Part shown: piece by piece, positions 1 to 8,323 of the stretch
How the letters are laid out: every line of letters starts with the position of its first letter
How positions within the stretch are numbered: the first letter of the stretch is position 1
DNA from: Emticicia sp043780375
GTDB taxonomy: Bacteria; Bacteroidota; Bacteroidia; Cytophagales; Spirosomataceae
Direction: 5' to 3'
Assembly (NCBI RefSeq): GCF_043780375.1
Contig: NZ_JAYWCU010000095.1
Coordinates: forward strand, 1 to 30,031
DNA length: 30,031 nt
The notes under the pieces: generated by a model
Told to the model about the DNA's origin: nothing
Seen by the model: the letters and a program-made list of their open reading frames with translations, nothing else
Databases searched by the model: none
Made by a program: the position numbers and the translations under genes

Positions 1-124
1 ACCTTGTAATTTTGTCATGTGAGTAATGCCCGTCCACTAACATAGCTAAATCAGTTGCAGTTGCCTGTCCTTGATTTACTATCAAATAATCACTATACAA
101 GTCAAATTCGGCTATTAGTTTCAT
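1..124 (-). CDS. Transposase N-terminus, truncated by the window edge
   Basis: Reading the minus strand from an ATG at 124-122 gives an open frame of 41 codons that leaves the window at base 1, beginning MKLIAEFDLYSDYLIVNQGQ and continuing with TATDLAMLVDGHYSHDKITR. The pattern of a short Y-S/T-D-Y-L segment, GQ-TATxL, then DG..SHDKITR is familiar from the start of a widespread family of DDE transposases of insertion sequences. That assignment is recalled from family knowledge, because the catalytic part lies outside the window. The end of this outer element should lie somewhere between 125 and about 1550. The IS4-family element at 181-1389 is inserted 48 bases upstream of this start codon, so one element has landed in the upstream end of another. 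Intactness cannot be judged. Confidence 0.6.
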   Translation of the reverse strand, partial: MKLIAEFDLYSDYLIVNQGQATATDLAMLVDGHYSHDKITR

Positions 125-171
125 GAATTTGATTAGATTTTGGTAAAATTGACAGTTTTTTGTAAATTTAA

Positions 172-180
172 GCAGATATC
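172..180. repeat. Left target-site duplication of the IS4-family element
   Basis: GCAGATATC occurs immediately left of the element and again at 1390-1398 immediately right of it. A 9-bp direct repeat exactly abutting inverted repeats is the signature of transposition. Confidence 0.85.
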
Positions 181-1389
181 TATAATACGGTACAAAAGGA
201 ATAAGTGAGGTAAATAAATTGTTGTTGTTGTGCAACCAAAACAACGCATTATGTACGCTCACCTATTGGACAAATTTAATCGGACCGCCGATGCGGGAAG
301 GTCATCCAGAATGGCAAGAAGGATTGTTAAAAAATACGCTGCTCATGGTGGCTTTGATTTTAGACCGTCAAACCGTCTGTTTATGGAAATTAAAGGGAAG
401 CGTTGGCAAGTTTTTGGGCAATACTCAAACAGATAGTCGTTCACATTATCAGCGTATCAAGCGTTGGTTTTGGAGTAGTTTAGAGCAAAAATACGTTTGG
501 CTAATTTTATTAGAAACCTCAGCAGGTCTTCTAAAAAAAATGACAGAAATTATCATTATAGATGGTACTTCTTGGCAATGGGGCGGTCAGACGTACCACT
601 TTCTAACATTGAGTATTCTTTACAAAGGCGTTGCTATTCCTATTTGGTGGATAGAGCTTGGGCGTTTAGGAATTAGCAACCAAAAACAGAGAAAAACATT
701 ACTTATAGGTGCTTTAAAGGTGTTAAAACTCTTAGGAAAAACACTAATAGGTGATAGAGAATATATAGGAAGTGTATGGCTAAAATACTTAAAAGACAGT
801 GGATTGTCTTTTGTAATTAGGCTTAGAAATAAAAATTATAATGATGCTATTAACGCAACAGGTAAATCCATAGAAAAATTAGAAAAAAAAGCCAAAAAGC
901 GAATTGGGCAAGCCTTTTTTAAGGATTTTGAACTTAATGGTGAATCTTATTTTTTTGTTCTTACAGCTTATAAAGATAGGAATGGAAAGATAGAAATACT
1001 ACGATTAATAACGAGCTTAGCTTATGCAAATAAAGCCGTAGAGTTATATAAATTAAGGTATAGAATAGAATCATTATTCAAGCATTTGAAATCTAACGGA
1101 TTTGATTTGGAAGCATTGCACTTGCAATCTTCTCGTAAGATTAAACTAATGATGGCTTTAATCGTTCTGGCATATACATTGTCTATAATTTACGGTTTAA
1201 AGGGTTATAAAAGGAAATACCCACCTTTAAAACACGGTTCCCCTGCTATGAGTGTTTTTAGAGTTGGTATTGAATTATGGCAAAATCACCTATCAAATTT
1301 TGTACTTTTCTTAGAAAAAGCACTTGAATATTTTAACAGTGTTTTTGAAAAGAAAAAATACTCCCTAAGCATAAATGTACCCTAATATA
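181..1389 (+). mobile_element. Complete IS4-family insertion sequence, 1209 bp
   Basis: The element is bounded by 14-bp imperfect terminal inverted repeats: TATAATACGGTACA at 181-194, and the reverse complement of TATATTAGGGTACA at 1376-1389 (12 of 14 positions match). It is flanked by the 9-bp direct repeat GCAGATATC (172-180 and 1390-1398). It contains one transposase gene whose stop codon lies inside the right inverted repeat, a compact layout usual for insertion sequences. Intact ends, an identical target duplication and an open transposase frame suggest a fairly recent and possibly still mobile insertion. It separates the outer transposase start (1-124) from the DNA upstream of the GH95 gene. 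Confidence 0.9.
219..1385 (+). CDS. IS4-family DDE transposase
   Basis: This is the transposase of the 181-1389 element; it would cut and rejoin the element ends with an RNase-H-fold DDE active site. Counting from a TTG at 219 (388 residues), the first Asp is D115 in IIIDGTSWQ, the second D179 in GDREYIG and the Glu E284 in YRIES. The segment from Y277 to K291 fits the IS4 signature Y-x2-R-x3-E-x6-K exactly (Y277, R280, E284, K291). An N-terminal block around residues 35-80, ending in YQRIKRWF, resembles the helical region preceding the catalytic core in this family. The start is uncertain: TTG at 219 gives the longest frame, and ATG at 291 (residue 25) is an alternative. The stop codon (1383-1385) is within the right inverted repeat. 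No frameshift or internal stop is seen. Confidence 0.88.
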   Translation: MLLLCNQNNALCTLTYWTNLIGPPMREGHPEWQEGLLKNTLLMVALILDRQTVCLWKLKGSVGKFLGNTQTDSRSHYQRIKRWFWSSLEQKYVWLILLETSAGLLKKMTEIIIIDGTSWQWGGQTYHFLTLSILYKGVAIPIWWIELGRLGISNQKQRKTLLIGALKVLKLLGKTLIGDREYIGSVWLKYLKDSGLSFVIRLRNKNYNDAINATGKSIEKLEKKAKKRIGQAFFKDFELNGESYFFVLTAYKDRNGKIEILRLITSLAYANKAVELYKLRYRIESLFKHLKSNGFDLEALHLQSSRKIKLMMALIVLAYTLSIIYGLKGYKRKYPPLKHGSPAMSVFRVGIELWQNHLSNFVLFLEKALEYFNSVFEKKKYSLSINVP

Positions 1390-1398
1390 GCAGATATC
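1390..1398. repeat. Right target-site duplication of the IS4-family element
   Basis: Identical copy of GCAGATATC at 172-180, directly following the right inverted repeat. Confidence 0.85.
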
Positions 1399-1467
1399 AC
1401 TACATAAAAGTTAATCTTGCGTAACTTAAGTGAATAAAACCTATTTCTATCCACAATATCAACGAAT

Positions 1468-1498
1468 TTTGAAGAACAAGTAAGAACAGGTATGTTTT
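1468..1498 (+). promoter_or_regulatory. Bacteroidota-type promoter candidate for the GH95 gene
   Basis: TTTG at 1468-1471 is followed after 19 bases by TATGTTTT at 1491-1498, one mismatch from the Bacteroidota -7 element TAnnTTTG and with the usual spacing from the -33 element. It would give a leader of roughly 45 bases before the ATG at 1550. This is a consensus match only. Confidence 0.4.
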
Positions 1499-1549
1499 TT
1501 AGCTCTCATTTTTTACATTTGCTAACAAATTCAACCCCTTCTTAATCTT

Positions 1550-3958
1550 ATGAAAAAATACTGCTACACAATCATTTTAGCTTTCTTTTCAGTCATTAGT
1601 TCTTTTGCTCAATCAACCAATACGCTTTGGTACAAACAACCTGCTCAATATTTTGAAGAAAGTTTGGTTTTGGGTAATGGAAAATTAGGTGCAACCGTTT
1701 TTGGCGGTGTAAATTCCGACAAAATTTACCTTAATGATGCCACGCTTTGGTCGGGCGGACCAGTCAATGCCAATATGAGTCCAGAAGCCTATAAAAATCT
1801 GCCTGCGATTCGTGAAGCCCTCAAAAATGAAAATTATAAATTAGCCGACCAACTTAACAAAAAACTGCAAGGAACATTCTCCGAATCGTTTGCTCCATTA
1901 GGAACAATGTTTATCAATAGTTCTTCCGAAGGAAACGCAACAAACTATTATCGAGAACTGAACATTTCAGAGGCTGTTTCAAAAGTTAGTTACGAAATTA
2001 ATGGCGTAAAATTTACTCGAGAATATTTTGTTTCACAGCCAGACCAAATCATGGTTATTAAGCTCACCAGCAGTCAAAAAGGGGCTTTGAGTTTCGATAT
2101 AAAATTCAATAGTTTACTTAAATATAAGATTACTGCGGTAAATAATACTTTCCAAGTAAAAGGCTACGCACCTACTCATGCTGAGCCAAGTTATCGAAAA
2201 AGCAACAACCCAGTAGTTTTTGATGAAACCAAAGGAACAAGGTTTACAACTTTGGCTAAAATCAAAAATACTGGTGGAGTAATCGTAAGCACCGACAGCA
2301 CATTAGGTGTAAAAAATGCTACCGAAGCATTGATTTATGTATCAATTGCAACAAGTTTTAATGGTTTCGATAAAAATCCAGCAACCCAAGGCTTGAATGA
2401 CAACGCCATTGCTTCGGCAAATTTAACGAAGGCTTTTGTCAAATCTTTTCAGCAAATCAAGCAAGCACATTTGCTTGACTATCAGCAATTTTTTAAGCGT
2501 GTAAGTTTAGATTTAGGAAAAACCACTGCTCCAAATTTACCAACCGACGAGCGGTTAAGACGCTACGCCAAAGGTGAAGAAGATAAAAATTTAGAGGTTT
2601 TGTATTTTCAATATGGCCGTTATTTGCTCATCAGTAGCTCACGCACGCTGGGCGTTCCAGCCAATTTGCAAGGAATATGGAATCCATATATTCGTCCTCC
2701 GTGGAGCAGTAATTATACGACGAATATCAATGCTGAAGAAAATTATTGGCTTGCCGAAAACACTAATTTGAGTGAAATGCACGCTCCAATGATGCGTTTT
2801 ATTAAAAATATTGCCACAACTGGAAAAATTACGGCAAAAACATTCTACGGTGTAAACGGCTGGACGGCCGCCCATAATTCTGATATTTGGGCAATGAGTA
2901 ATCCTGTTGGACAATTTGGGCAGGGTGGCACCAGTTGGGCAAACTGGAACATGGCGGGTGCGTGGTTGAGTACGCATTTGTGGGAACATTATGTATTTAC
3001 ACAAGACAAAAATTTCTTGAAAAATGAAGCCTATGACCTTATGCACGGAGCGGCACAGTTTTGTTTAGAATGGCTCGTAGAAGACAATAATGGGAAGCTA
3101 ATTACCTCACCATCAACTTCTCCTGAAAATATCTTCATTGCTCCCGATGGCTACAAAGGGGCAACAATGTATGGAGGAAGTGCCGATTTAGCAATGATTC
3201 GTGAGTGTTTTGATAAGACCATCAAGGCTTCAAAAATATTGAATATTGATGCCGATTTCAGGGCAAAACTTGAGGATGCTTATGGAAGACTTTACCCTTA
3301 TCAGGTTGGTAAAAAAGGTAATTTGCAGGAATGGTATTATGATTGGGAAGATGCCGAACCGCAACACCGCCACCAATCGCATTTATTTGGACTTTTTCCT
3401 GGAAACCACATTACACCACTCAAAACACCTGCTTTGGCAGATGCTTGTAGAAAAACGTTGGAAATAAAAGGTGATGAAACAACGGGTTGGAGCAAAGGTT
3501 GGAGAATCAATCTTTGGGCAAGGCTATGGGACGGTAATCATGCCTATAAAATGTACCGTGAATTGTTACACTACGTTGAGCCAGACGGTGTAAAAACCGA
3601 TTATGTAAGAGGCGGTGGCACTTATCCAAACTTATTTGATGCTCACCCACCTTTTCAGATTGATGGAAATTTTGGCGGAGCAGCAGCCGTTGCCGAAATG
3701 CTCGTGCAATCTGACCAAGTGGAACGCCGCCCGACCGAAATTCGCTTACTTCCTGCACTACCAGATGTTTGGGAAAGTGGCTCAGTAAAAGGTATTTGTG
3801 CCAGAGGTGGTTTTGAGGTTTCATTGGACTGGAGCAATAAAACGCTCAAAAAACTAATAATTTTCTCAAAAAAAGGCGGAAAAACTACTTTAATTTCTGG
3901 TAATAAAACTAAGCAAATTTCATTGACTGCTGGGCAGAAGATGGTGATTGTTTGGTAA
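1550..3958 (+). CDS. GH95 alpha-L-fucosidase family protein, exported
   Basis: This 802-residue protein starts with a Sec signal peptide (MKKYCYTIILAFFSVISSFA, cleaved near AQS). It is expected to remove terminal alpha-L-fucose, or alpha-L-galactose in some members, from glycans outside the cytoplasm. The N-terminal beta-sandwich is recognisable by LWYKQPAQYFEESLVLGNGK and the following LNDATLWSGGP. The (alpha/alpha)6 catalytic part carries the family residues: the paired asparagines N392 and N394 in NINAEENYW, the presumed general acid E526 in TSPENIF, and D705 in QIDGNFGG. Length is normal for the family and there is no internal break. It stands alone between mobile DNA and a strong terminator (3973-4009), so it is probably monocistronic. 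In a pectin/xyloglucan setting, fucosylated xyloglucan or RG-II side chains are plausible substrates, but this is inference. Confidence 0.9.
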   Translation: MKKYCYTIILAFFSVISSFAQSTNTLWYKQPAQYFEESLVLGNGKLGATVFGGVNSDKIYLNDATLWSGGPVNANMSPEAYKNLPAIREALKNENYKLADQLNKKLQGTFSESFAPLGTMFINSSSEGNATNYYRELNISEAVSKVSYEINGVKFTREYFVSQPDQIMVIKLTSSQKGALSFDIKFNSLLKYKITAVNNTFQVKGYAPTHAEPSYRKSNNPVVFDETKGTRFTTLAKIKNTGGVIVSTDSTLGVKNATEALIYVSIATSFNGFDKNPATQGLNDNAIASANLTKAFVKSFQQIKQAHLLDYQQFFKRVSLDLGKTTAPNLPTDERLRRYAKGEEDKNLEVLYFQYGRYLLISSSRTLGVPANLQGIWNPYIRPPWSSNYTTNINAEENYWLAENTNLSEMHAPMMRFIKNIATTGKITAKTFYGVNGWTAAHNSDIWAMSNPVGQFGQGGTSWANWNMAGAWLSTHLWEHYVFTQDKNFLKNEAYDLMHGAAQFCLEWLVEDNNGKLITSPSTSPENIFIAPDGYKGATMYGGSADLAMIRECFDKTIKASKILNIDADFRAKLEDAYGRLYPYQVGKKGNLQEWYYDWEDAEPQHRHQSHLFGLFPGNHITPLKTPALADACRKTLEIKGDETTGWSKGWRINLWARLWDGNHAYKMYRELLHYVEPDGVKTDYVRGGGTYPNLFDAHPPFQIDGNFGGAAAVAEMLVQSDQVERRPTEIRLLPALPDVWESGSVKGICARGGFEVSLDWSNKTLKKLIIFSKKGGKTTLISGNKTKQISLTAGQKMVIVW

Positions 3959-3972
3959 GGTTTATTTTTCAG

Positions 3973-4009
3973 TATTTGACAACTTTCTATAAGTTGTCAA
4001 ATATTTTTA
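3973..4009 (+). terminator. Rho-independent terminator after the GH95 gene
   Basis: Perfect 13-bp stem TATTTGACAACTT (3973-3985) with its complement at 3991-4003, a 5-base loop, then a T-rich tract (4004-4009). It lies 15 bases after the GH95 stop and isolates that gene from the DUF3500 gene. Confidence 0.85.
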
Positions 4010-4092
4010 TTGCTACAACTTGCTCCTTCTACACAATCACTTCCTCTAAAATCATTTTGGCAAAAATCTGTCAAAATATTAAAAAACTCTAT

Positions 4093-4100
4093 TATATTTG
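4093..4100 (+). promoter_or_regulatory. Candidate -7 element upstream of the DUF3500 gene
   Basis: TATATTTG is a perfect TAnnTTTG match, 45 bases before the ATG at 4145 and directly after the terminator. No convincing -33 TTTG is found at 19-20 bases; the nearest is TCTG at 22 bases. It may start the 4145-14011 run of genes. Confidence 0.3.
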
Positions 4101-4144
4101 ATAGGTGATTATCCATCTAATTTAATCGCTTAAACCCCCAAACC

Positions 4145-5212
4145 ATGAATAAACACCTTCTGACGCTCTTATTGTGCGTTTTTGGGGCTATTAATGCCCA
4201 ATCGCAAGCCAATCAAACTCTGACAGAATCAACCAATTATTTTCTCAATACGCTCAATGCTGAGGAAACAAAAAAGACAGTGTATGACTTTAAAGATAGC
4301 CTTCGTTTCAAGTGGACGAATTTGCCTGTGGGCATGGTACCTCGACCAGGCATTGCCTATGGGTCACTTTCCGATAAAAGTCGAATGGCATTTCATCGGG
4401 TGCTTTCTGCCATGCTCAGTTCACAAGGCTATTTGAAAACCACCAGTATCATGCAATTAGATGATATTTTGAATACGCTTTATCAAACTATGTTTGACGA
4501 AAATAAAATCAATCAAAAAATGCTGACCCAAATGCAAAACCTAAAATGGGCTTATGGCAATTATTATATTTCTATTTGGGGAAAACCTAATGCAAAAACA
4601 CCTTGGGGACTTAATTTTGGTGGACACCACATGGCATTAAGTCTTACTTCTGATGGTAAAAACATATCTATATCGCCCTACTTTATTGGTACTGACCCTT
4701 CGGAAGTAAAGTTTGGAAAATATTCGGGATTAAGGGTATTGAGCAAAGAAGAAGACTATGGTTTTATGCTCATCAATGCCCTTACAGATGCTCAAAAATC
4801 GGTGGCTATTCTCAAACAGGATGTTCCTAAAGACATTATCACTTCGCCACAGGCCAAACAACGCATTACAAGTTATTATGGCATTGCTGCCCAGCAATTT
4901 GACGAAACTCAAAAAGCAATTTTCAAAATGCTGATTCAAGAATATACCCACAATTTTGAACACGAAAAAGCTCATCAATTATTTAATAAAATCATGCAAT
5001 CTGGCATCGAAAAGGTGTATTTTGCGTGGGTTGGTAGCATCGACAACAACAAACCGCATTATTACATCATCAATGGGCCTGATTTTTTGATTGAATATGA
5101 CAACGTAGGTTTTCAAAATGATGGCAACCATATTCACGCAATTCTACGTGAAAAAGGAAACGATTTTGGTGAAGATATTTTGAAACAACATTACTTAGAA
5201 TCAAAACATTGA
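4145..5212 (+). CDS. DUF3500 family protein, exported
   Basis: This 355-residue protein begins with a signal peptide (MNKHLLTLLLCVFGAINAQS). It matches what I recall of the DUF3500 family by its N-terminal arrangement (LNAEETKKTVYDF, then WTNLPVGMVPRPGI), a central LNFGGHHMALSLT block, and a C-terminal run: FAWVGSID near residue 300, KPHYYIINGPDFLIEYDN, then NHIHAILR and DFGEDIL. No biochemical function is established for the family that I know of. The conserved His pairs (GGHHM, NHIH) could bind a metal or act in catalysis, which is inference. The gene follows a strong terminator and opens a co-directional run of exported hydrolases; the next gene starts 56 bases after its stop. Family membership is fairly sure and the role is unknown. 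Confidence 0.8.
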   Translation: MNKHLLTLLLCVFGAINAQSQANQTLTESTNYFLNTLNAEETKKTVYDFKDSLRFKWTNLPVGMVPRPGIAYGSLSDKSRMAFHRVLSAMLSSQGYLKTTSIMQLDDILNTLYQTMFDENKINQKMLTQMQNLKWAYGNYYISIWGKPNAKTPWGLNFGGHHMALSLTSDGKNISISPYFIGTDPSEVKFGKYSGLRVLSKEEDYGFMLINALTDAQKSVAILKQDVPKDIITSPQAKQRITSYYGIAAQQFDETQKAIFKMLIQEYTHNFEHEKAHQLFNKIMQSGIEKVYFAWVGSIDNNKPHYYIINGPDFLIEYDNVGFQNDGNHIHAILREKGNDFGEDILKQHYLESKH

Positions 5213-5268
5213 ATCAACTGAACTTGTTAAAGAATAGTTTTTTATCAAAAATAAACCCTAATCCAAAT

Positions 5269-6756
5269 ATGATTCGAATACTTAAAGTTCTTTGCTTAGG
5301 TTTACTTCTTTTTGGCAATATGAGTGTCAACGCTCAAGATTCACGCAGCAAAATGATTGCACGGGCTGCCGAACTTGCGTTAAAAACAGCACCGTATAAA
5401 GCCCCTCCAGGCGACGCACTTTCGCACCATACTTCTGGCTTTGCCAAAATAATGTGTTCGGCAGTTTTCATTACAGGACTAAAGCCTGACTTTGCCGCCG
5501 AAAATGTGGGCTATTTTTCAAGCCCTTATGCTGAGCGTGCCAAAGTAGGTAAACCCATTATTGATTATAATAAAAAAACTGTTTCGATTACGTTGCCCAA
5601 TAGTGTTACTCGTACTGCTATTTATACTGGCGACCAAGGCTGTGTAACTTTACCCGAAGGTCGTAATTCGTTATACTACAAACCCATAAAAGTTCCTCGT
5701 AACTTACCCAATGCCGCTACAACTCCGTGGCCAATGGGTGATGTATTACCAAGCAACCCCACGCCTTCCGAAATTGACATGGCAAAGGTTGAACAGGCAG
5801 TTAATGCGGCTTTTGATACTGCGGACGCCCAAACAGCGGCTTTTGTGGTCACTTACAAAGGTAGAATTATTGGTGAACGCTACGCCGAAGGCATCACCAA
5901 AGATACGCCATTAGAAAGTTGGTCAATGGGCAAAAGTCTTTCAGCTACAATTTTGGGGATTCTAATCCGACAAGGTGTTTATACTTTAGAACAACCTGCC
6001 CCCATTCCGCAATGGCAAGGCAAGGGCGATGACCGAGCAAAAATCAGAATAATGGACATTATGCACATGTCCAGTGGCTTGTATTGCAGAGCTCCTCAAG
6101 ACCCCGACTATGACCCAGCTTTGGGTTACCCAGACCATTTATACTTATACACTGATGCGGGCAATTCGTTTGAATATGCAGCCAATTTACCTCAACAATG
6201 GCTACCAAACACCATTGGTCGTTACCGTAATTCTGACCCAGTTCTGACAAATTACCTTAATCGCTTAGGAATAGAAAAATTGAAAAGAAACTATCATACT
6301 TTTCCTCAACAAGCCTTATTTGACAAAATTGGCGTTCGAACAATGATTATGGAAACCGACCCTTATGGCAATTTTCTGACACAGGGATATGAATTTGCTT
6401 CAGGACGAGATTGGACTCGGTTGGGAAATTTGTATTTACAAGACGGCGTTTGGAATGGTGACCGCATTTTACCCGAAGGGTTCACAAAGTTTGTTAGTAC
6501 ACTCGCCGAACCTTGGGTAGCCGACGGACGACCAATCTATGGCGGTTTATTTTGGATAAACGGTGATGCAGCTCGCCCCATTCCGAAAGATGCCTATATG
6601 ATGTTGGGTGCAGGAGGTCAATCAGTAACAATTATTCCTTCACACGATTTGGTGGTCGTTCGCCTTGGACATTATAAAGGTGCTAAAGCAGGTGATATTG
6701 CCTTAAACAAAGCCTATTCTATATTAATGGACGCTATTCCTGCGAAAAAGAAATGA
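5269..6756 (+). CDS. Class-C beta-lactamase-type serine hydrolase, exported
   Basis: This 495-residue member of the beta-lactamase/penicillin-binding-protein-like serine hydrolases has a signal peptide starting MIRILKVLCLGLLLFGNMSV and ending near NAQD. The active-site elements are S219-M-G-K222 (SxxK, nucleophile and base) and Y319-R-N321 (YxN). GAGGQS around G450 stands where the third KTG/HxG-like box is expected. An N-terminal extension of about 200 residues precedes the catalytic domain. The family includes esterases, DD-peptidases, amidases and transpeptidases, so the substrate cannot be read from sequence. The frame stays open upstream to a TTG at 5209 that overlaps the DUF3500 stop, but ATG 5269 directly precedes the signal peptide and is preferred. 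It belongs to the exported hydrolase run of 4145-14011. Confidence 0.85.
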   Translation: MIRILKVLCLGLLLFGNMSVNAQDSRSKMIARAAELALKTAPYKAPPGDALSHHTSGFAKIMCSAVFITGLKPDFAAENVGYFSSPYAERAKVGKPIIDYNKKTVSITLPNSVTRTAIYTGDQGCVTLPEGRNSLYYKPIKVPRNLPNAATTPWPMGDVLPSNPTPSEIDMAKVEQAVNAAFDTADAQTAAFVVTYKGRIIGERYAEGITKDTPLESWSMGKSLSATILGILIRQGVYTLEQPAPIPQWQGKGDDRAKIRIMDIMHMSSGLYCRAPQDPDYDPALGYPDHLYLYTDAGNSFEYAANLPQQWLPNTIGRYRNSDPVLTNYLNRLGIEKLKRNYHTFPQQALFDKIGVRTMIMETDPYGNFLTQGYEFASGRDWTRLGNLYLQDGVWNGDRILPEGFTKFVSTLAEPWVADGRPIYGGLFWINGDAARPIPKDAYMMLGAGGQSVTIIPSHDLVVVRLGHYKGAKAGDIALNKAYSILMDAIPAKKK

Positions 6757-6873
6757 TGAAGCGAACAAGCTTCCAAAATATTTTTTTAGCATTCGAATGA
6801 TTTGGAGCAAACAAGCCAACATTTACTAAAATCAATAAAACTAAAAAATCGACAAATAAAACAAAAACCAACT

Positions 6874-8193
6874 ATGAAAAAAATTACACTTACCAGTATT
6901 CTCCTTGGACTATTTATTAGTTTACTTTCAACTCATGCGTATGCACAAGATGAAGAAGCTGGAAGGAATGCAAAAGTTGAACCACAATACACCAAAGAGA
7001 TAGACCAATTAATCAAGAATAAGCAAATACAAAAGGCTTTTCAGTCAATTGAAGCACAAAACAAACGGAATCGTGAAGAGCTTATTATGCTTACCGAGAT
7101 TCCTGCACCTCCGTTTATGGAAGACAAACGAGCGGCTCGTTTCGCTTCGATGCTCAAAGAAGCAGGGGCTGATTCGGTATGGATTGACAAAGCAGGAAAT
7201 GTCATTGCTTTACGCAAAGGAATAAAAGGCAAAAGTCGTGTGGGGTTTGATGCTCACTTAGACACTGTATTCCCACAGGAAACGAATGTAAAAGTAAAAA
7301 TAAAAGGCGATACTTTGTTTGCCCCAGGCATTGGTGACGATACAAGGGGCTTGGTCATGGTCGCTTCTGTTTTGAGGGCATTGGAAGAAGCAAAAATAGA
7401 AACCCAATCCGATATTTTCTTTATCGGCTCGGTTGGAGAGGAAGGACTTGGCGATTTAAGGGGAGTAAAGCATCTTTTCGGTAACCAAAGTCCCCAAATA
7501 AATTCGTGGATTTCGATTGACGGAGGAGATATTGGACGAGTAAACACAATGGGGCTGGGGTCTTACCGCTATCGTATTACCTTCAAGGGCCCCGGTGGAC
7601 ACTCTTGGGGAGCATTTGGTTTGGCAAACCCCCAGCACGCATTGGGTTCGGCTATTCATTACTTTTCAAAGGCGGCCGATAAGTTTACCAGAACTGGGGC
7701 TCGTACAAGCTATAATGTAGGAAGAATTGGCGGTGGTACTTCGGTCAACTCTATTGCTTTTGAATCTTGGATGGAAGTAGATATGCGTTCAGAATTTCCA
7801 GGAAATCTCAATCAAGTTGATTCGATCTTAAAAGCTTCGGTTCAACAAGCTTTACAAGAACACAATGCCATGAAAAGAATAGGACCTGCACTCACAGTTG
7901 ACGTGATAAAAATTGGAGATCGTCCTTCTGGTGAGTTAGCAGAAAATCTTCCTTTAATTCAGCGGTCAATGGCAGCCGTAGCCTCTTTTGGCGTTTCTCC
8001 AAAAATTTCACGTGGTTCTACCAATTCAAACATTCCTATATCAAAAGGCATTCCTGCGGTTACAATAGGTCGAGGTGGTAAATCAGGGAATGCCCATGCA
8101 TTAAATGAATGGTGGTACGATGATGAAGGATATAAAGCGATTCAATTGGCTTTATTGACTCTTATTGCTGAAGCAGGCATGGTAAACCCTTGA
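6874..8193 (+). CDS. M20-family metallopeptidase, exported
   Basis: This 439-residue di-zinc amidohydrolase belongs to the M20 clan (carboxypeptidase G2 / tripeptidase / acetylornithine-deacetylase-like) and cleaves a peptide or N-acyl amide bond. Metal ligands fit the family pattern: H128 in DAHLDT, bridging D156 in GIGDDTRG, E190 in VGEEGLGD, D216 in SIDGGD and H408 in NAHALNE. The catalytic pair is D130 and E189. A dimerisation/lid domain lies between, roughly residues 220-340, with the GRIGGGTSVNSI stretch typical of M20. The signal peptide begins MKKITLTSILLGLFISLLST and ends near AYAQD, which fixes the start at ATG 6874 rather than the in-frame TTG at 6802. Most studied M20 enzymes are cytoplasmic, so export is notable. 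It lies 117 bases after the serine hydrolase. Confidence 0.88.
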   Translation: MKKITLTSILLGLFISLLSTHAYAQDEEAGRNAKVEPQYTKEIDQLIKNKQIQKAFQSIEAQNKRNREELIMLTEIPAPPFMEDKRAARFASMLKEAGADSVWIDKAGNVIALRKGIKGKSRVGFDAHLDTVFPQETNVKVKIKGDTLFAPGIGDDTRGLVMVASVLRALEEAKIETQSDIFFIGSVGEEGLGDLRGVKHLFGNQSPQINSWISIDGGDIGRVNTMGLGSYRYRITFKGPGGHSWGAFGLANPQHALGSAIHYFSKAADKFTRTGARTSYNVGRIGGGTSVNSIAFESWMEVDMRSEFPGNLNQVDSILKASVQQALQEHNAMKRIGPALTVDVIKIGDRPSGELAENLPLIQRSMAAVASFGVSPKISRGSTNSNIPISKGIPAVTIGRGGKSGNAHALNEWWYDDEGYKAIQLALLTLIAEAGMVNP

Positions 8194-8323
8194 TTTAAAA
8201 AAATATTTCAGTGACTGATACCAATTATTATTTTTGCTATTTCTATTCTGAGATATTTCAAGATGTATCAAAATGTCATCATAAGTATAATTTTATCTAA
8301 CAATGCTATACTCGTCCATCAAA

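Noticed and set aside
230..436. 68-codon + strand frame overlapping the transposase start, considered as a separate first ORF needing frameshift
   Set aside because: IS4-family elements normally use one ORF, and the main frame already contains the family-like N-terminal helical block (ending in YQRIKRWF) upstream of D115. The short frame shows no such motif.
2639..3046. 135-codon open frame on the minus strand inside the GH95 gene
   Set aside because: Covers the conserved NINAEENYW region of GH95 antisense. The translation is low-quality (many Cys, His, Arg) and unrelated to known proteins.
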